A stretch of 64,000 bases of DNA from assembly GCA_030220185.1 (NCBI GenBank), contig JASPKZ010001240.1:248001-312000 (forward strand). The letters are read 5' to 3'. The translations under genes and the position numbers were made by a program. Position 1 is the first letter of the stretch. Every line of letters begins with the position of its first letter. Below the pieces are notes generated by a model. The model was given only the letters and a program-made list of their open reading frames with translations. It had not been told where the DNA came from and ran no database searches. The stretch is from Diploptera punctata. Taxonomy: Eukaryota; Arthropoda; Insecta; Blattodea; Blaberidae. Shown piece by piece: positions 1 through 10,105 of this stretch.

Positions 1-425
1 CAGAATCTTACACAATATCTATGATTAGAGCATGGAACTCACTTCCCAGTCATGTCAGGGACTGTCAATCGCTATCAATGTTTAAATACAAATTAACTGA
101 TATCTTAAGTTCGACACAATGAAAACATTAACTGCATAACAACTATACACAACATTCTATAAATAATCATATAGGAAGCTGCTTACTTTATTTTATATTA
201 TTTTAATTTTATTATATTCCATGTTTTTGTTAGTATTAGCTAGTATTAGATCACATCATTATTGTATATTTTTAGTCTGTATTTTAATATCTTAAAATTA
301 TAATAAATATGTAATTTTTGTATAATTCTACTATTCACTGGTTGAGTGGAAGAGGTCCTATGACCTTAACTCTGTCAGCTAAATAAAGCATTATTATTGT
401 TATTATTATTATTATTATATTATTA
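1..425 (+). mobile_element. 3' end of a non-LTR retrotransposon (CR1/Jockey-like)
   Basis: An open frame at 3-122 ends in TGA and reads as the last 39 codons of a reverse-transcriptase ORF. It includes the IRAWNSLPSHVRD motif followed by a short FKYKL tail, typical of insect Jockey/CR1-type C-termini. A 3' UTR of about 260 bp follows, with an AATAAA signal near 382 and an ATT-rich simple tail to about 425, where the copy ends. The element enters from outside the window, so its length is unknown. The clade assignment is inferred from the C-terminus only. Confidence 0.75.
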
Positions 426-429
426 CTAT

Positions 430-1205
430 GATAACTCCCCAGAGATAAAAGTCTAGGATATCGAGCAGACCAACGAACTGTCCCTCTACAACCACTTTAT
501 GTTTCCATTAATAAGGTTATATTTATTAGAATACAATGTGATACATTTTTGAATAGGTGTTGGGGTGTTTAATTAAAGAAAAAATGCATAGTACCATTGA
601 AGAAAACAAATTTAATATTCATATCTTGTTAATAAATAACGCTACAAAGTTCACTAATCATCGGTATTAATCCCCCCTCGTAGCTGGACAACTTTTGTAT
701 AAAACAATTTTCATTTTGTACTTATGTACAAAGTTATTTCAGGTGGTCAAAATGAATGTGTAAAAACCATAATCGTATAAGTTACATTTAGATCATCCAG
801 AGAAAAATGAGTTTAAACATTTGCTGTAGGTATCAAACCAATGAAAACAGTTGTATTCATCCATTGCCAAACAACAATAGTTGACTGCATACACTTGAAT
901 CTCTCTGCCATTTGAAAGTAGGATCCAATAACATGCCTAAAACCAATTATGGAATTGCATGTGTGTGTGTGTCTCTCTATTTCAGAGATAAAGGATGGTT
1001 TCAAGGAATTTAAAAAAAGAACCAGAATGCCATCCTGCTGCATGCCACCCCCTTAAGCCCTGACTATAGTTCAAACAATGTCAGTAAGCCTAACAAAGAA
1101 CTACATTTCAACAATTTTACCAATTTTCTTTATTTAATAATAATTGAATGTTTCCATAGATATTAATATACAATTGTAAATAATTTTATAAATATCTAGA
1201 AATCT
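430..1205. other. No recognisable gene
   Basis: AT-rich sequence with a short TG/TC run at about 957-978. Small frames on both strands show no domain, splice context or similarity to other parts of the window. It lies in the downstream intron or flank of the sushi gene. Confidence 0.5.
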
Positions 1206-1210
1206 ATAAT

Positions 1211-3235
1211 TTGCCAATTTTTTATGTAAGTGCCATTAAGAAGCTGTTAAATACAGACGTAAAAACTGATGAAAGTGGAGAATGGGGGGAATGGATTTTC
1301 AACTTTTTTGGGGCAAGAGATAGATTAACAAATGGGAAAGAAAGACCAATGGAAGATAGTAATGATGATGACTCTACTCTACCAGCCTGTAAACAAAAGT
1401 AAAATCATGTCATCAAATGGTTATTTTAATCAGGGATGTTCAACAAATTCTATATTAGAGGACTGTAATTCAGGAAGAAGCACATTGTACAAATTTCCCA
1501 CATTAAGAGGAAATAAAAGACCCACTGAAGACAATAAAGATGATGACTGTTTTACCAGCTTGTAAACAAAGAAAAGTCATGCCATCTAATGGTTATTTTA
1601 ATCAGGGATGTTCAACAAATTCTATATTTGAGGACTGTAATACAGGAAAAAGCACATTGTATAAATTTCCCACATTAAGAGGAAATAAAAGACTGAAGAC
1701 AGTAAAGGTGATGACTATTTTACCAGCTTGTAAACAAAGAAAAGTCATGCCATCTAATGGTTATTTTAATCAGGGATGTTCAACAAATTCTATATTTGAG
1801 GACTGTAATTCAGGAAGAAGCACATTATACAAATTTCCCACATTATGAGGAAATAAAAGACCCACTGAAGACAGTAAAGATGATGACTATTTTACCAGCT
1901 TGTAAACAAAGAAAAGTCATGCCATCTAATGGTTATTTTAATCAGGGATGTTCAACAAATTCTATATTTGAGGACTGTAATTCAGGAAGAAGCACATTGT
2001 ACAAATTTCCCACATTAAGAGGAAATAAAAGACCCACTGAAGACAGTAGAGATGATGACTATTTTACCAGCTCGTAAACAAAGAAAAGTCATGCCATCTA
2101 ATGGTTATTTTAATCAGGGATGTTCAACAAATTCTATATTTGAGGACTGTAATTCAGGAAAAAGCACATTGTATAAATTCCCACATTAAGAGGAAATAAA
2201 AGACCCACTGAAGACAGTAAAGATGATGACTACTTTACCAGCTTGTAAACAAAGAAAAGTCATGCCATCTAATGGTTATTTTAATCAGGGATGTTCAACA
2301 AATTCTATATTTGAGGACTGTAATTCAGGAAAAAGCACATTGTATAAATTTCCCACATTAAGAGGAAATAAAAGACCCACTGAAAACAGTAAAGGTGATG
2401 ACTATTTTACCAGCTTGTAAACAAAGAAAAGACATGTCATCTAATGGTTATTTTAATCAAGGATGTTCAACAAATTCTATGTTTGATGACTGTAATTCAG
2501 GAAAAAGTACATTGTATAAATTTCCCACATTTAAAGAAGAATCTAGATTATCTAGAGTATCAAATAATTTCACCATATATCAAGTAAGTATTTCCAGACT
2601 CCTGTATTTATTGATAATATAGATGAAGATGATGAAATTAAAATAATTACAAAAATTGAACCTCACATAAAAAAGAGAAAACTTCGAAATTTTGGTTGTA
2701 ATTCGAACAAATAAGAACATAATAATAAATTCCAATTCTTCATGCTGTATAATGCCTTCTAATGAAATATCTCAAACTGGAAACAGCAGGGAAAATATCT
2801 TAGAAACAAACAAATATGAATATTGCAAAAGTTTTCGGCCTGAGAATAAATTAAAAAATATTGAACTATTGGATTATTTCAGAGAAGTACCAAGCTCAAC
2901 TGATGTTCAAAATACTCAGAAAAATGTAAATGTTACTACAGGATACAATTTTAATCTTAAAACTGCTATCGATAATGGAAAAAAAAAAATTGTCAAGAAA
3001 GGCCAAACAGGAAAACCTTCATATCCCAGGAAGTTATCACAATCACCAATGGACAAAGAATGGATAAAATTTCAAGAAAGAGATTTGATATATTATAATT
3101 TGAATTCATCTCAAGGAATAAAAACTCCACATTGTAGAATTAATAATTCAGAAGATGGATACAAAATAAATAGCATGAAATTCATTTCAAATTTTAATGA
3201 TAAACCAAATAAAGAATTTATTTTCTTTCAACCAG
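1211..3235 (+). pseudogene. Degenerate repetitive ORF of unknown family
   Basis: A coding-like track runs through this stretch but changes frame several times. It begins with a non-repeated segment (about 1211-1360, ending in an acidic DSNDDD run). It passes through seven copies of a unit reading MPSNGYFNQGCSTNS in each, and then continues as a tail. The tail has an acidic IDNIDEDDEIKII segment (about 2610-2650), a basic KKRK segment, and a 180-codon lysine/asparagine-rich frame from 2692 that holds a diverged repeat-like MPSNEISQTGNS. Apparent frameshifts lie near 2590 and 2690, and each repeat boundary is out of frame. Near 3235 the track runs into a hAT fragment on the other strand. I do not recognise the family. 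It may be a dead host gene or a transposon-encoded protein. Confidence 0.4.
1355..2545 (+). repeat. Tandem array, seven units of about 172 bp
   Basis: The segment beginning TTATTTTAATCAGGGATG starts at 1421, 1593, 1761, 1933, 2105, 2276 and 2448, so the spacing is 168-172 bp. Units are nearly identical at the DNA level. The first boundary (about 1361-1391) is two bases longer than the later ones, which suggests an ancestral in-frame 174-bp (58-codon) unit. A 2-bp loss in the amplified unit would then put every following copy in another frame. One unit (near 2178) has a further 1-bp deletion, and another (1844) has a nonsense change. Confidence 0.9.
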
Positions 3236-3545
3236 TTGTTGTCTGTTACAGAAGCACTGCCTTCACCATATTCCAAATCAGCCCAATGTTTTACTGCATT
3301 GAAATTGATGCCGCAATATTTTTTCGGCCTTCAGCCAGCGAGTTATTACAGGAACTGGAGGTAGAACAAATGTCCTACTTCTTTTAGACAGTCCAGAATC
3401 TCTCCTTTCTGGCTGGAGATTTTGCTAAAGCAGCCTTAACAGCTGCAATTAATTCATCATCAATTTTTAGTGAAAATCTAATCTCCGCAGTACAAAAATC
3501 AATATGTGATTCCAACATGTAAAATGTAAAAGCTGAGGCGTAAGT
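3235..3545 (-). pseudogene. hAT-superfamily transposase fragment
   Basis: Read on the minus strand, the segment contains KAALAKSPARKERFW, then after a frame change LPPVPVITRW, then after another change NAVKHWADLEYGEGS. The P-V-x-TRW block followed by a residue run ending in a conserved Asn-Ala-Val segment is the arrangement found before the C-terminal dimerisation domain of hAT transposases. At least two frameshifts and a stop make it inactive. It covers only the central part of the protein, and no terminal repeats were found. The forward-strand frame through this region is an antisense shadow. Confidence 0.6.
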
Positions 3546-3639
3546 CTAGTCAGTTACCTGCCAGCAGAAAGCACCTATGGTGCACTGTCTGATATTAAAA
3601 CAATCAAATTGCTTCTGTACACATCAATAAGATTTATAT

Positions 3640-4450
3640 GTTTTATTTTAGAAAGAAAAATTACGTTCGAACCAGTCGAACCCCGGACCTCTACTCTGTA
3701 CGTCAGTGCTGTAACCATTACGCCATTCGAACTTCCGATAGGAACGTCAAATTTCTTTCTACTTATACAATTAATTGTGTGGAAAGTAACGGGAAGCTAC
3801 CACACCTACAATTCTCTAGTAAAGCTGCAAAGCATAGCATGAAAATGCTATGATTGCAGTGAAAGACCTGGCTTTGGGCAGAATTACTATGGATGGATGG
3901 ATATAATTAATTGTCCTTTCATCCGAAGGCCGTTAACCATCGCTATCAACAATGCCATCTGATGACTTCTTTTTGAAGTATTTTTTATTGAGAATTTAAC
4001 GGTCGTAATTTAATTGGCATAACGGTTACCGCACTCAGAGGTCTGGGGTTCGACTCCCGGTTCATACGTAATTTTTCTTTCTAAAATAAAACTTATATCC
4101 AATTCTGGAACATGTTAATTTAAATATAACATCAAAATAGCAGCTGTAACCACTTAAAAATTGACGTTTAAATTCTCAATAAAAAAATACTCCGAAAAGA
4201 TGTCATCAGATGGCATTGTTGATAGCGATGGCTATCGGCCTTCGGATGAAAGGAGAATTAATTGTATAAGTAGAAATTTGACGTTCCTATTGGAAGTTCG
4301 AATGGCATAATGGTTACCGCACTGAAGTATAGAGTCAGAGCTCCGGGGTTCGACTCCCGGTTCAAATGTAATTTTTCTCTCTAAAATAAAACTGTATCCA
4401 ATTCTGGAACATGTTAATTTAAATATAACATCAAGATGTATATTTATTAA
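3640..4450. repeat. tRNA-derived SINE (family E), inverted pair plus partial copy
   Basis: A minus copy (about 3640-4010, interrupted by a SINE-D fragment) and a plus copy (about 4165-4450) are mirror images over roughly 280 bp, with a plus-strand partial copy at about 4015-4140 between them. Each tRNA-like head has an A-box-like ATAATGGTTACCGCACT and a pol III B-box GGTTCGACTCC, followed by AATTTTTCTTTCTAAAATAA. A related copy lies at 61785-62065. Confidence 0.7.
3779..3904 (+). repeat. 5'-truncated SINE-D nested in SINE-E
   Basis: This is the 3' part of the SINE-D family (compare 5076-5393), ending in an ATGG/GGAT simple tail. It is bounded by the 10-bp duplication AATTAATTGT at 3769-3778 and 3905-3914, so it inserted into the older SINE-E copy. 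Confidence 0.8.
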
Positions 4451-4749
4451 ATTTACTATAACGTCGGCATTTCAGTGTTCAACAATTTTGGATTTCACAA
4501 GGCAGATTATCATTCACAACACCCATTGGAGTAACAACAACATTCACCATCTTACGATTCTTTATATCTGCTGTTTCATCAACCACTAGATAGAATTTCC
4601 CTCACATTTTGACTTAGTTTCCTGAAAGTCTTCTTCAGCACACTTTGCAAGATAACTGGGAGCCAGTTGCATACATGTAACTGTTGCTATCCACTAGGAA
4701 AATCATTTGTTACAAAAGAGATGCAATGGAATACCAGCAGCAGAAGTGA

Positions 4750-5800
4750 ATGCATCCATATCTTTCATATTCTTCTTCTTCCAATGGCACTACAGCTCAT
4801 AGTGGGTCCAGGCCTTCTTGATGCGAGACCTCCAATCTTGTTTATCCAATGCTCTCTGCTGCCAGTTCCTACAGTTCAGGGTTTGATGACAATGTTCCTT
4901 CACTGAGTCCATCCATCTTTTCTTCCATTGCCCAGTTCATTTCCATTTAGATCATCCATTCCGAGGGCTCGTATTAGATTCCTTAGTGAATGATTTTTTT
5001 ACAAGGGGGGACAGCAGCCACCCACCAAACCTCTTACCTGGAGGACTGGGTAATCTTTCATATTATCCTTAGATTGTCCACCGCTGTGGTCTCGAGGTAA
5101 TGTGCTGCCTTGTCACACAGCGGGCCTGGGTTCGATTCCCGGTCAGGGCAGTTTTTCTGGGTGAGGTTTTTATCAGGGTTTTTCCTCACCTGTAAGACAA
5201 ATGTCAGGAAAACTTTAAGGCCCAAACGGTCCCCGAAATCATATGGCCATCATCATCATCATCCTCCTTCACTGATGTGGAAAGCAATGGGAAGCTACCA
5301 CACCGACAATTCCCTAGTAAAGCTACAAGCATAGCATGAAAATGCTATGATTGTAGTGAAGCATCTGCCTTCGGGCAGAATTACTATGGATGGATCCTTA
5401 GATTTTTTCCATACATGCCATACTTCAGGTATTGTACTAGTATGTATGCTGCTAGGAACACCTGAAATTGAACCCTGTTCAGCACTCTGTTTCCGAGATC
5501 TATGCTTAAAATTCTCCACATGTTTAGATCAGAACATTCCATGTAGCCATCTCGATCTAGTACAACCAGCTATTTTTTTTCCATCCACCTTTAATTCCAT
5601 CACATGCTTTGGAATACTGTTCTCATTCATTCTTTTCACAAGCCCTGGCCATCGCAGTCTTGCCACTTTAATAGTATTGAGAATATCTGGGTATGTATAC
5701 ATAGAATATAATTCTTTGTTGTATCCAATTCTCCACTCTCCATTACAGCGAACTGGGCCGTTTAGTTTCCTCAGGATTTTTCTTTAAAAAACTCTTAATT
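4750..5800 (-). mobile_element. RTE-like LINE 3' fragment, split by SINE-D
   Basis: The minus strand reads ILRKLNGPVRCNGEWRIGYN and NTIKVARLRWPGLVKRM (about 5600-5795). It continues past the SINE to CRNWQQRALDKQDWRSRI (about 4780-4860). This order, an ARLRW-G-H/V-RM block followed by an NW..(A)LD(K/R)..WR tail, is the C-terminal part of RTE-type reverse-transcriptase ORFs. Several stops and frame changes are present. The insertion of SINE-D at 5076-5393 explains the gap. The inner portion from 5405 to 5540 is only weakly supported. Confidence 0.6.
5076..5393 (+). repeat. tRNA-derived SINE (family D), full length
   Basis: The tRNA-like head has CGAGGTAATGTGCTGCC as A-box region and GGTTCGATTCC as B-box. 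A conserved body (TTTTTCTGGGTGAGG, CCTCACCTGTAAGACAAATG, TTAAGGCCCAAACGG) leads to a CAT-rich variable spot, and the copy ends in ATGGATGG. It is flanked by the 11-bp duplication ATCCTTAGATT (5065-5075 and 5394-5404). Confidence 0.88.
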
Positions 5801-5844
5801 TGTCAACATCACACTGTCTCAAGGGTCTTTGTTTTTATAGAACT

Positions 5845-6345
5845 TCTTTGTAGGAACACCAGAAAGAAAGCTCCCAGTAACATGCCAAGAATGCGGTGGG
5901 AGAATAACATTAACCATTATTTGAAGGAAGTAAATTATACAGGGTCCTGCGCCGTAGTCAAATGGTTAAAGCAAGATGCCTTGGCAAAGAGCTACGGGAC
6001 TTGCACAGGTTCAAGTCTCCATGCAGGAAGAAATATTCTCATGGAATTTGGCCAGTATGGGACCAGTGCCCACTCAGCATCGCAAAGCATTTGGATAGTG
6101 GCTCCAGGTTGAGAAAACCAGCTATAATGGATGGGGGATCCAACATGATGACCACATGTTATCCCTACACTGGCTGGATGATCATCTACCTCTGTGATTA
6201 ACATATGTGGATATGAGACCAACAGCCAGCTGAGATTATACAGGAGATGATTGGAAAACAGCTCAGGATAGGGATGTATGGATAGATTATGTCCGCATGG
6301 CCACAAACCTATGGGTTCGATAGTGCCAGTGAATTAGTTACTTGT
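5845..6345 (+). mobile_element. RTE-like LINE 3' end interrupted by SINE-B
   Basis: The frame PRMRWENNINHYLKEVNYTG (to 5943) resumes after the SINE as DDWKTAQDRDVW and ends VRMATNLWVR-stop (about 6325). It matches the minus-strand copies at 44855, 47810 and 51985, whose C-termini read GNDWK..AQDRDVWRAYV. The coding remnant is about 60 codons. The 3' UTR contains the family-specific GTGCCAGTGAATTAGTTAC. Confidence 0.75.
5944..6234 (+). repeat. tRNA-derived SINE (family B) inside the RTE end
   Basis: The head GTCCTGCGCCGTAGTCAAAT leads to a B-box-like GGTTCAAGTCTCC. The body carries GGAATTTGGCCAGTATGGG and a tail with CCAGCTATAATGGATG. The exact 10-bp duplication ATTATACAGG at 5934-5943 and 6235-6244 proves insertion into the RTE coding end. 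Other copies: 9150-9430, 43174-43518 and 49965-50222. Confidence 0.88.
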
Positions 6346-6364
6346 AAGGAAATGACTATAAAAT

Positions 6365-7200
6365 TGTCTTCATTCTTCTTCTTCTTCCTTCCAAGTATCA
6401 GGCAAAAGCCTGTTACGATCCTATAGAAAATTTTCCCTCCAGCGTTTCATAGGACGGCCCTGAGATCTTTGTCCTCTTGGTATATAATTATAAACAGATT
6501 TGGGGATCCGATTTGAACTCATTCTTTCAAGATGGTGTTTTTTAAGATATCGGTGTTCCTTTTCCGATCCCATCTGGTGTAACCCGCTGTTCTGCGCATG
6601 AATCTCATTTTGCAAACCGTAATTCTGCTTTCATGTTGTCTTTTTAGTGTCCATGCTTCACTACCATAGGTCAACAATGGTCTAGCCAAAGTGTTATATG
6701 AATGTAATCTGGTATTTTTTGTACAAGGGATGGTTTCATAACTTGATTAATAATTCTCAAACTTTTATTATAAGTAGTAATTTTTTCAGGGATATCCTTT
6801 TCATTCCAGATAGAGAGGTAATATCAAAGATATTTAAATTGATTAGATCTCTCTAAAATTTTATTCTGGAGACAGATTTTACTTTGTATGGGGTCCTTCC
6901 CATGAAATGCAATAATTTTAGTTTTGTTAATTGATATTTCCACATTAAATCTGGCAGCTGTTTTTTGTAAATTATAAATTGATCGTTGCAAATCATTTTC
7001 GGAAAGTGCCAGAAGCGCTAAATCGTCTGCAAAAAGAATAGCATCGAGTTTGAGATTCCTATTGATGGGTATATATCCCTATTGTGTTTTCCTCCATTCG
7101 TTTATTATTCTATTCATATATATAATGAAAAGCACTGGTGAAAGTTCACATCCCTGTCTTACTCCAGTGTTGATCTTTTTCCAAGAATTGTTTTCTTGAA
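6365..7200 (-). pseudogene. LINE reverse transcriptase 3' half with GAA-repeat tail
   Basis: On the minus strand this reads KTGVRQGCELSPVLFIIYMN (RT block 4), then DAILFADDLALLALSENDLQ with the catalytic FADD box at 7022-7033, then NVEISINKTKI, and a C-terminus GRP(M)KRWRENFL near 6425-6460. A (GAA)n-type tail follows at 6365-6385. Multiple stops and shifts disrupt the frame after the FADD block. The same 3' end (GGAGGGAAAATTTTCTATAG) is shared with the non-autonomous family at 9680, 27335 and 45248. Confidence 0.75.
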
Positions 7201-7289
7201 AAATGGACCATGATCATTTTTAGATATATCACCCATCAGTTATTTACTTTAGAATATGTTTTTCAGGAGACTTTTCTTCTATCTCAGCT

Positions 7290-7322
7290 ATCTATGACTA
7301 GTTTAATATTTAAAACCAATGC

Positions 7323-7373
<51 letters not shown>

Positions 7374-7545
7374 GAATATGTCATGCCTCGAAGTTCACAA
7401 GACCAGTCGGAAAGAGCTGAAGACGGAAGAATGATGCATTCAACTCTCATTGATATTGGTTTAATGTTTAAACTAACGTCAAAGAGAGTTGAATGCATCA
7501 TGCTTTGGGGTTCATAAGACCAGTCAAATATAGCCGAAAATGGGA
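7290..7545 (+). repeat. Diverged tandem duplication around a GA microsatellite
   Basis: Two copies of a roughly 100-bp segment (7295-7425 and 7455-7545) share GTTGAAT..ATCATGC and AAGACCAGTC. The first copy has expanded an AGAGAG tract that is only a few bases long in the second. Confidence 0.6.
7326..7371. repeat. (AG)n microsatellite, about 23 units
   Basis: An uninterrupted AG dinucleotide run. Frames through it on both strands are low-complexity artefacts. Confidence 0.97.
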
Positions 7546-7679
7546 TAAAAGTATCCCAAAACATGTTCTTAAATAACTATAAAGTGCAGTTTTAGTGTAT
7601 GTCCAACTAACATAAGGAACTCTGAATACTGTAATGGTAATACAAGCCTATCATGCTGATATTTTTTTTACGTGTTTTC

Positions 7680-7852
7680 AATAAATGAGTTAACATTAGT
7701 AGTTCAGTGAAGTAGTAATTCTGATGATGCTGCTAAGGCTTTGAAACCACGGTCTACTTAGAAGTCTGGATGGGAGATGAGGTATGAAGCATTTTAATTT
7801 AATCTTAAATTAAACCTCATAGTAATTTTTTCCTATAAAAGTTCAAAATGAG
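7680..7852 (+). mobile_element. Penelope-like element terminal fragment
   Basis: A short solo PLE terminus: a hammerhead-like core at 7721-7754, a GATGAGGTATGA signal at 7777-7788, and the terminal signature AAACCTCATAGTAATTTTTT at 7813-7832. These occur in the same order as at the ends of the better preserved PLEs. It has no coding sequence. Confidence 0.6.
7721..7754 (+). ncRNA. Hammerhead-like ribozyme core
   Basis: CTGATGA (7721-7727), GAAA (7743-7746), a stem III with AC..GT arms and a predicted cleavage site after GGTC (7754). Stem II is poorly paired, so activity is doubtful. Confidence 0.5.
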
Positions 7853-7856
7853 TTAA

Positions 7857-8169
7857 CCCATTGCCTTATTAATATTTTCCTCCATAGTTGCACCCATATT
7901 TACTATTTAATTTTAAGAAAATTAGGATAACCGAAAAACAATGGCTTATAACTTGCGATCTATCGAGAGAGATTGAGTATGTTGTACACCAATGAATAGA
8001 TCATTCTCTCAGCTTTCCAAAGGTATATAACATGTCATGCCATCTATTGACAAAACTAAAAAAAACACTAAGAAGAAGCTACAGCTGCTCAGTCCGGCTC
8101 ACAGCCGTCTGTGTAAGAATGGGCTTCACTTGATCAGCCGGCTGGGAGCCGTCTGTGTAAGCCAATGGG
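7857..8169. mobile_element. piggyBac-type MITE (TTAA-flanked)
   Basis: CCCATTG..CAATGGG terminal inverted repeats are flanked by TTAA at 7853-7856 and 8170-8173. There is no ORF. The interior contains a near-duplicated GCCGTCTGTGTAAG (about 8111 and 8148). It sits just downstream of sushi exon 3, in the intron. Confidence 0.75.
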
Positions 8170-8280
8170 TTAACTTTTATTTTGGCTTTATTACATTCAC
8201 AAAAATATGGTAGGGTATTATACCCTTAGGCTTTAAGTAAATATAACAACAAAGATAATAAGTATTGATACAGTACTTAC

Positions 8281-8469
8281 CACATCGTCCCTGGGGCCTT
8301 GTCCAGTATCCATCTTTACATACACGTATCTTGCTAGTGGGAGGTGATAAACGGAAACCTTCACCACAACTATAAGTAGCACGTGATCCTTTGCGATAGG
8401 TTTTTTCACTGTCCTGCAGACCTTCCAAGCGCACTTCTGCATTACGTAGAAATGGAGGCGATGGACAGC
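8281..8469 (-). CDS. Sushi/CCP-domain protein, exon 3 (second CCP module)
   Basis: This 189-bp exon has a pyrimidine-rich acceptor (TTAAATTTCTAG, AG at 8470-8471) and a strong donor (GTAAGT from 8280 downward). Both ends are phase 1, the usual symmetry of shuffled sushi exons. It encodes one CCP module with four cysteines in order: CPSPPFL, then TYSCGEGFRL, then IRVCKDGYW, then GRC, with the conserved Gly-Phe and Trp. After splicing it continues exon 2 in frame. No later exon was found between 1 and 8280, so the gene should extend beyond the left edge. Sushi modules mediate binding in secreted or membrane-anchored adhesion, complement-like and clotting-type proteins. The specific orthologue cannot be assigned. 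Confidence 0.88.
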
Positions 8470-8696
8470 CTAGAAATTTAAAAAAATATATATATTTTAT
8501 ACTTGTAATTACTTTGGCGCACTGGTAGTAGTATGAATTCACAGGTTGTGAGTCTAGCACTAACTTTCACACTGATTGTCAAATTAATTGAATAAAAATA
8601 GTTGAACTTTCACAGAGAAAAAAAAAACACAATGAGGTTTAATTTAAGAATTAAATTAATGTGTTTATTACCTCATCTCATATCCTTTCTCTTCTA

Positions 8697-8729
8697 GACT
8701 GCAGTTTCGGAGCTTATCTCCATCATCAG
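8697..8729 (-). ncRNA. Hammerhead-like ribozyme
   Basis: CTGATGA, one base, stem II GGAG/CTCC with loop ATAAG, GAAA, palindromic stem III ACTGCAGT, cleavage after GTC. All conserved core bases are present. Confidence 0.75.
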
Positions 8730-9095
8730 CAGCCTCTCATCAACCGGTGTTATGTCGTTTCTTGGCATTTTTCTTCTTCCTTCTATCGGTTTGGACCAAT
8801 AAAAACCTCATGCTCAAGTACAAATTTGCGGGAGTTTCAAAATTCATGAGTTTATCTTTCTTTGTTGTTGGATCGATACGAAGCTAATTAGCGTAAGTCA
8901 AACACACAGATACACAGAAAGAACTCATGGTCTGGGAAACAAATCCACATCCAAAAAAAGACGAAAGATAAACTCATGAATTTCGAAACTCCCACAAATG
9001 TTGACTTGAGTCAGAAGTTCATGTGGTTCCACCAATGGAAGAAGAAGAACCGCCCAGAAGAAACGACCATAACACCCAGGTTCAACGAGAGGCTA

Positions 9096-9128
9096 CTGAT
9101 GATGGAGATAAGCTCCAAAACTGCAGTC
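9096..9128 (+). ncRNA. Hammerhead-like ribozyme, core-mutated
   Basis: Same subfamily as 8697-8729 on the opposite strand. G12 is changed to A (AAAA instead of GAAA), so it is predicted inactive. Confidence 0.6.
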
Positions 9129-9149
9129 TAGAAGAAAAAGGGTATGAGG

Positions 9150-9430
9150 TGGGCACCGATCAAATACTGGCTGAAATTCCATGAGAAAATTTCTTCATGC
9201 ATCGGGACTCAAACCAGCACAATATTCATAGCTCTATGCCAAGATATCATGCCTTAACCCTTTAAGTGCCATGAGCTGATTAGATCGGCTCTGATACTTC
9301 TGTCCATTACCTGCCAGACAATATACTTAAACTACTTGCAAAGCCGATCACATCGGCGGATGCAATTTAAATCTCTGACACAAGAGATTTTACCAGTGGC
9401 ATGCAGAGGGTTAAACCACTCGGCTATGGT
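9150..9430 (-). repeat. SINE-B copy, truncated, with nested MITE
   Basis: Matches the head and middle of SINE-B in minus orientation (GGGCACCGATCAAATACTGG, CTCTATGCCAAGATATCATG). It is interrupted at its CTTAACC site by the MITE at 9258-9410, after which the SINE resumes with ACCACTCGGCTATGG. Confidence 0.75.
9258..9410. mobile_element. 153-bp piggyBac-type MITE nested in SINE-B
   Basis: Flanked by TTAA at 9254-9257 and 9411-9414. The termini begin CCCT and end AGGG, with GTGCCA/TGGCAT sub-terminal similarity. Removing it and one TTAA restores the SINE-B sequence, which has CTTAACC at this spot in other copies. Confidence 0.82.
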
Positions 9431-9679
9431 AGAGGACAATACCAACACAAAGCATAATAAAATTCTACTGAGGTATTAGTCACAATATGAAATATTTTAA
9501 AAGCTGAATGCTTTTCAGAAACAAAGTTCCACCATTAGCTTAAGATTTAGAGCTACTAAATGTTTTGTGATTCTATATATACGGTTGTATGTGTTGGATA
9601 GGTTCTCATTTAAAATCATATAATTGTTTATTTCATTTTAAATTTCTAATCCCTCTGGTATGTTTATCTTTGCTGGATT

Positions 9680-10105
9680 TCTTCTTCTTCTTCTTCTTCC
9701 TTCCAAGTATTAGGCCAAGGCCTATAGAAAATTTTCCCTCCAGCGTTTTCCGGGAAATTCTCGTATAAGACTTGAAAGCATAATAATAGTCCCTTCGATT
9801 GGTTGCTGGCCAAAGGAAGGCAAGACCAGTGATGGGGCTGTCGTCTTATAGCCTCTGGTCAGGCTTTTCTGGAGAAAAAAAATAAAGAAAAGAAGAAATG
9901 GAAGAAAGGAAAGACTCCCTAGCCCTCGGATGCCCTAATAGTATCGGGGTCGAAAAAACAAGAGTTAACCAAGAGAGGTTAGATAGTAAAGTTAAAAGAG
10001 TGCAAAACACAAGTAAGTGGAAGAAATGTTTTGCTCAGCTTGGGCACCTTGTGGTCGCCATCCACATATCCCCTAGATGAGGACCCCTGAGGTCTCTTTG
10101 GGAAT
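9680..10105 (-). repeat. Non-autonomous LINE-tailed repeat (family F-tail)
   Basis: About 425 bp shared with 27335-27790 (plus) and 45248-45674 (minus). Its 3' end (low coordinates here) is the same as the LINE at 6365: GGAGGGAAAATTTTCTATAG, GGCCTTGGCCTAATACTTGG and a GAA-repeat tail. The 5' half carries CCTCAGGGGTCCTCATCTAG. On the strand opposite to transposition, a 60-codon frame (9898-10080) is kept in the 45-kb copy with few changes. Its meaning is unknown, and it may simply reflect recent copying. Confidence 0.72.

Larger units (their letters stand above)
8590..9150. mobile_element. PLE inverted pair (no intact ORF)
   Basis: A minus half (8590-8875) and a plus half (8885-9150) are mirror images. 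Outer ends carry CAATGAGGTTTAATTTAA (left), and each half has a hammerhead-like motif followed by the ATGAGGT signal. The inner part has AAACTCATGAATTTCGAAAC, a remnant of the region after the GIY-YIG domain. The right tip is cut off by a SINE-B copy. Confidence 0.7.

Noticed and set aside
813..1043. 76-codon minus frame
   Set aside because: It covers a TG/TC microsatellite and has no domain or splice context.
3236..3387. C-terminal part of the 231-codon plus-strand frame
   Set aside because: It lies antisense to the hAT fragment, whose TRW and NAVKHWAD blocks are clear on the minus strand.
7210..7564. Frames rich in Arg-Glu or Ser-Leu repeats
   Set aside because: Translations of the AG microsatellite.
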